Assembly (NCBI RefSeq): GCF_003352045.1
Contig: NZ_CP025815.1
Coordinates: 2,728,001 to 2,792,000 of the forward strand
Direction: 5' to 3'
DNA from: Sulfitobacter sp. JL08
GTDB lineage: Bacteria > Pseudomonadota > Alphaproteobacteria > Rhodobacterales > Rhodobacteraceae
DNA: 64,000 bases
Each line of letters opens with the position of its first letter. Positions within the stretch are counted from its first letter, which is position 1. Positions 62,747 through 64,000 of this stretch are shown in pieces. The notes below the pieces were generated by a model. It ran no database searches. It saw only the letters and a program-made list of their open reading frames with translations, and had not been told where the DNA came from. A program made the position numbers and the translations under genes.

Positions 62747-63843
62747 CAATCAATCTCCTTGCTCAGGGACAGAACCATATCGACCAGCCTGTCCGTGGCA
62801 TCGGCACGGCCAGCGCCCAGCACGGCATTTGCCATTTTCGTGGCGCCTTTGGAATCGGAAAAAACAATTTCGATCTGTTCGGCCAGCGCATCGACCGTCA
62901 GCGCCTTTTCCGGAATCAGAATGGCCCCACCCGCCTGCACCAGTCCGCGCGCATTTGCGGTTTGATGATCGCCTGCCGCAGCCGCGAACGGGATCAGGAT
63001 CGACGGGCGACCGATCACCGTAAGATCCGCAATCGTGGAAGCACCCGCGCGGCTGATCACCAACTGGGCTTCGCTCATCCTGCGGGGTACGTTCTTGAAA
63101 AAGGGCTGCACTTCGGCATCAATGCCATGTTCGGCATAAAAATCTGCAACGCGCTGGCCGTCTTCCTCGCGGGCCTGATGGGCAACACGGATGTTCTTAA
63201 GCCATTTCACCGGCAAATTGGCCAAGGCAGGCGGCACCACATCAGACAGAATGCGCGCACCCTGACTGCCGCCCATCACCAGAACGGACATCGGATAATC
63301 GCCCGGTGGAATATAGGGCGCGCCTGCACGTTCCAGAATGGCCCCGCGCACCGGGTTGCCCACATGCACACCTTCTGCGCCTTCTGGCAGGTCTGTTGGC
63401 CAGACACCGCATGCCACCGCATCAACCTTGCGCGCGAACAGTCTATTCACCTTGCCCAGCACACCGTTCTGTTCATGGATCATACGCGGCCTGCGCAACA
63501 AGAACGCCGCCGCCATGGCCGGAATGGTTGGATATCCGCCAAAGCCCACCACGATAGCAGGGCGATCCTTGACCATCTTGAACGTCGCGGCAAGGATACC
63601 CGCCGCCAAGCGGAACGGAACAATCGCTTTTTGCACAACACCGCCGCGGGCAAATGTTGCGCTGCTGATCTGTTCGATCTCAGTTGTATCGGGAAATCCG
63701 CCCGTATAGCGCGCACCGCGCGCATCCGTCGAAAGTTTGACCCGCCAGCCGCGCCCCGTCATCGCCTCGGCCAGTGCCTGGGCGGGAAACATGTGGCCGC
63801 CAGTGCCGCCTGCCGCGATGACGATCAGTGGCCCATCACGCAT
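62746..63843 (-). CDS. murG: UDP-GlcNAc:lipid I N-acetylglucosaminyltransferase
   Basis: Membrane-associated GT28 enzyme that converts lipid I to lipid II. The 365-residue protein has the G-loops AAGGTGGH at 10-17 and [12 protein letters not shown], plus VMGGSQGAR and the donor site [18 protein letters not shown] start at ATG 63843, where the family's short N-terminus begins; a TTG four codons earlier is possible. The best ribosome site in the area (AAGGAG) actually serves a 13-codon ORF whose stop lies just past this ATG. Confidence 0.94.
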   Translation of the reverse strand: MRDGPLIVIAAGGTGGHMFPAQALAEAMTGRGWRVKLSTDARGARYTGGFPDTTEIEQISSATFARGGVVQKAIVPFRLAAGILAATFKMVKDRPAIVVGFGGYPTIPAMAAAFLLRRPRMIHEQNGVLGKVNRLFARKVDAVACGVWPTDLPEGAEGVHVGNPVRGAILERAGAPYIPPGDYPMSVLVMGGSQGARILSDVVPPALANLPVKWLKNIRVAHQAREEDGQRVADFYAEHGIDAEVQPFFKNVPRRMSEAQLVISRAGASTIADLTVIGRPSILIPFAAAAGDHQTANARGLVQAGGAILIPEKALTVDALAEQIEIVFSDSKGATKMANAVLGAGRADATDRLVDMVLSLSKEID

Positions 63844-63877
63844 GACACCCACCAAAGCGGTTTTCGCGCGCGTTCAT
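63836..63877 (-). CDS. 13-codon leader ORF between ftsW and murG
   Basis: AAGGAG, nine bases, then ATG overlapping the ftsW stop (ATGA) opens a frame of 13 codons ([13 protein letters not shown]) whose TGA is three bases past the murG ATG, in another frame. Ribosomes finishing it could restart on murG. If instead one base is missing in the assembly, this would be an extended murG N-terminus. Confidence 0.35.
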   Translation of the reverse strand: MNARENRFGGCHA

Positions 63878-64000
63878 CGCAGCCCGCTCCTTAGCAGATC
63901 GCCGATGCCGCCTTGCGGGCGGGTGCGGGTGAAGGCCAGCAAAATACCAACCGCAATGCCGCCCGCAATCAGGGAGGATCCGCCGTAACTGACAAACGGC
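63874..64000 (-). CDS. ftsW: Peptidoglycan glycosyltransferase/lipid II polymerase FtsW, C-terminal end
   Basis: Only the last 41 codons are in the window. They read PFVSYGGSSLIAGGIAVGIL, the SEDS-family signature loop and final transmembrane helix of FtsW/RodA, followed by a cytoplasmic tail [19 protein letters not shown]. Position before murG in the division cluster identifies FtsW rather than RodA. Truncated by the window edge. Confidence 0.88.
   Translation of the reverse strand, partial: PFVSYGGSSLIAGGIAVGILLAFTRTRPQGGIGDLLRSGLR

Noticed and set aside
1-64000. tRNA/rRNA genes, CRISPR arrays, insertion sequences, integrases, toxin-antitoxin or restriction genes
   Set aside because: Scanned by eye for tRNA T-loop patterns, repeated spacers, transposase-like products and terminal inverted repeats; none found.

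Overview
This 64 kb window is chromosomal DNA of an alphaproteobacterium, most likely a Rhodobacteraceae (Roseobacter-group) species. The grounds are the division/cell-wall cluster order ftsW-murG-murC-murB-ddl-ftsQ-ftsA-ftsZ-lpxC-bamD-recN, aerobic cobaltochelatase genes cobS/cobT beside a J-domain gene, a fused PntA with PntB, GC-rich codon usage, and many 1-8 nt ATGA-type gene overlaps. I see no rRNA, tRNA, CRISPR array, insertion sequence, phage gene or plasmid function, and no gene-free stretch above 300 bases (the longest is the 273-base divergent region before the peptide-binding protein gene). It reads as core genome with a few catabolic modules.

Layout. Bases 1-5,800: an acyl-CoA synthetase, ompW behind an FNR-like site, an isovaleryl-CoA dehydrogenase behind a clear promoter/operator, an orphan DegT-type aminotransferase and a phosphoglycolate phosphatase-like HAD enzyme. 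Bases 5,900-13,700: glmU-glmS with a coupled AlkD-like gene, a lipoprotein gene, then moaA-waaA-glycosyltransferase. Bases 13,700-23,200: a peptide module, with two tandemly duplicated M20 amidohydrolases, an ArgE-like deacylase and a fused DppD/DppF ATPase on one strand, and a binding protein plus two permeases on the other.

Bases 23,300-29,400: a DUF3422 protein, pntAB, an isoprenylcysteine-methyltransferase-like protein and a secreted metallo-beta-lactamase-fold protein whose metal-binding motif is replaced. Bases 29,500-34,100: an SDR dehydrogenase, a kynU-GNAT-kynA operon for tryptophan breakdown, a HemG-like flavodoxin and a class I glutamine-amidotransferase-like hydrolase. Bases 34,300-41,900: pepN, a small membrane protein, a lytic transglycosylase, an unrecognised 437-residue protein, gatB, a DUF4177 protein and bolA. 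Bases 42,000-49,700: a J-domain protein, cobS, a 34-codon coupled small ORF, cobT, an aminopeptidase P, a DUF427 protein and a CLC chloride channel.

Bases 49,900-64,000 are on the reverse strand: a small secreted protein, recN, bamD, lpxC, ftsZ, ftsA, ftsQ, ddl, murB, a cassette of very small membrane proteins, murC, murG and the end of ftsW. Together these make and export peptidoglycan and lipid A precursors and build the division ring. glmU/glmS at the other end of the window supply the UDP-GlcNAc that both pathways use.

The most interesting items are a 33-codon membrane peptide gene with an ideal ribosome site directly after murC, and the membrane-peptide cassette it leads; the substituted MBL motif; the 34-codon ORF linking cobS to cobT; a 13-codon leader ORF before murG; three tandem 11-bp repeats before a small secreted protein gene; a hairpin plus TATTT leader motif that recurs before cobS and pepP; and the promoter/operator of the isovaleryl-CoA dehydrogenase gene. 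I did not find a large new multi-gene defence or biosynthetic system.
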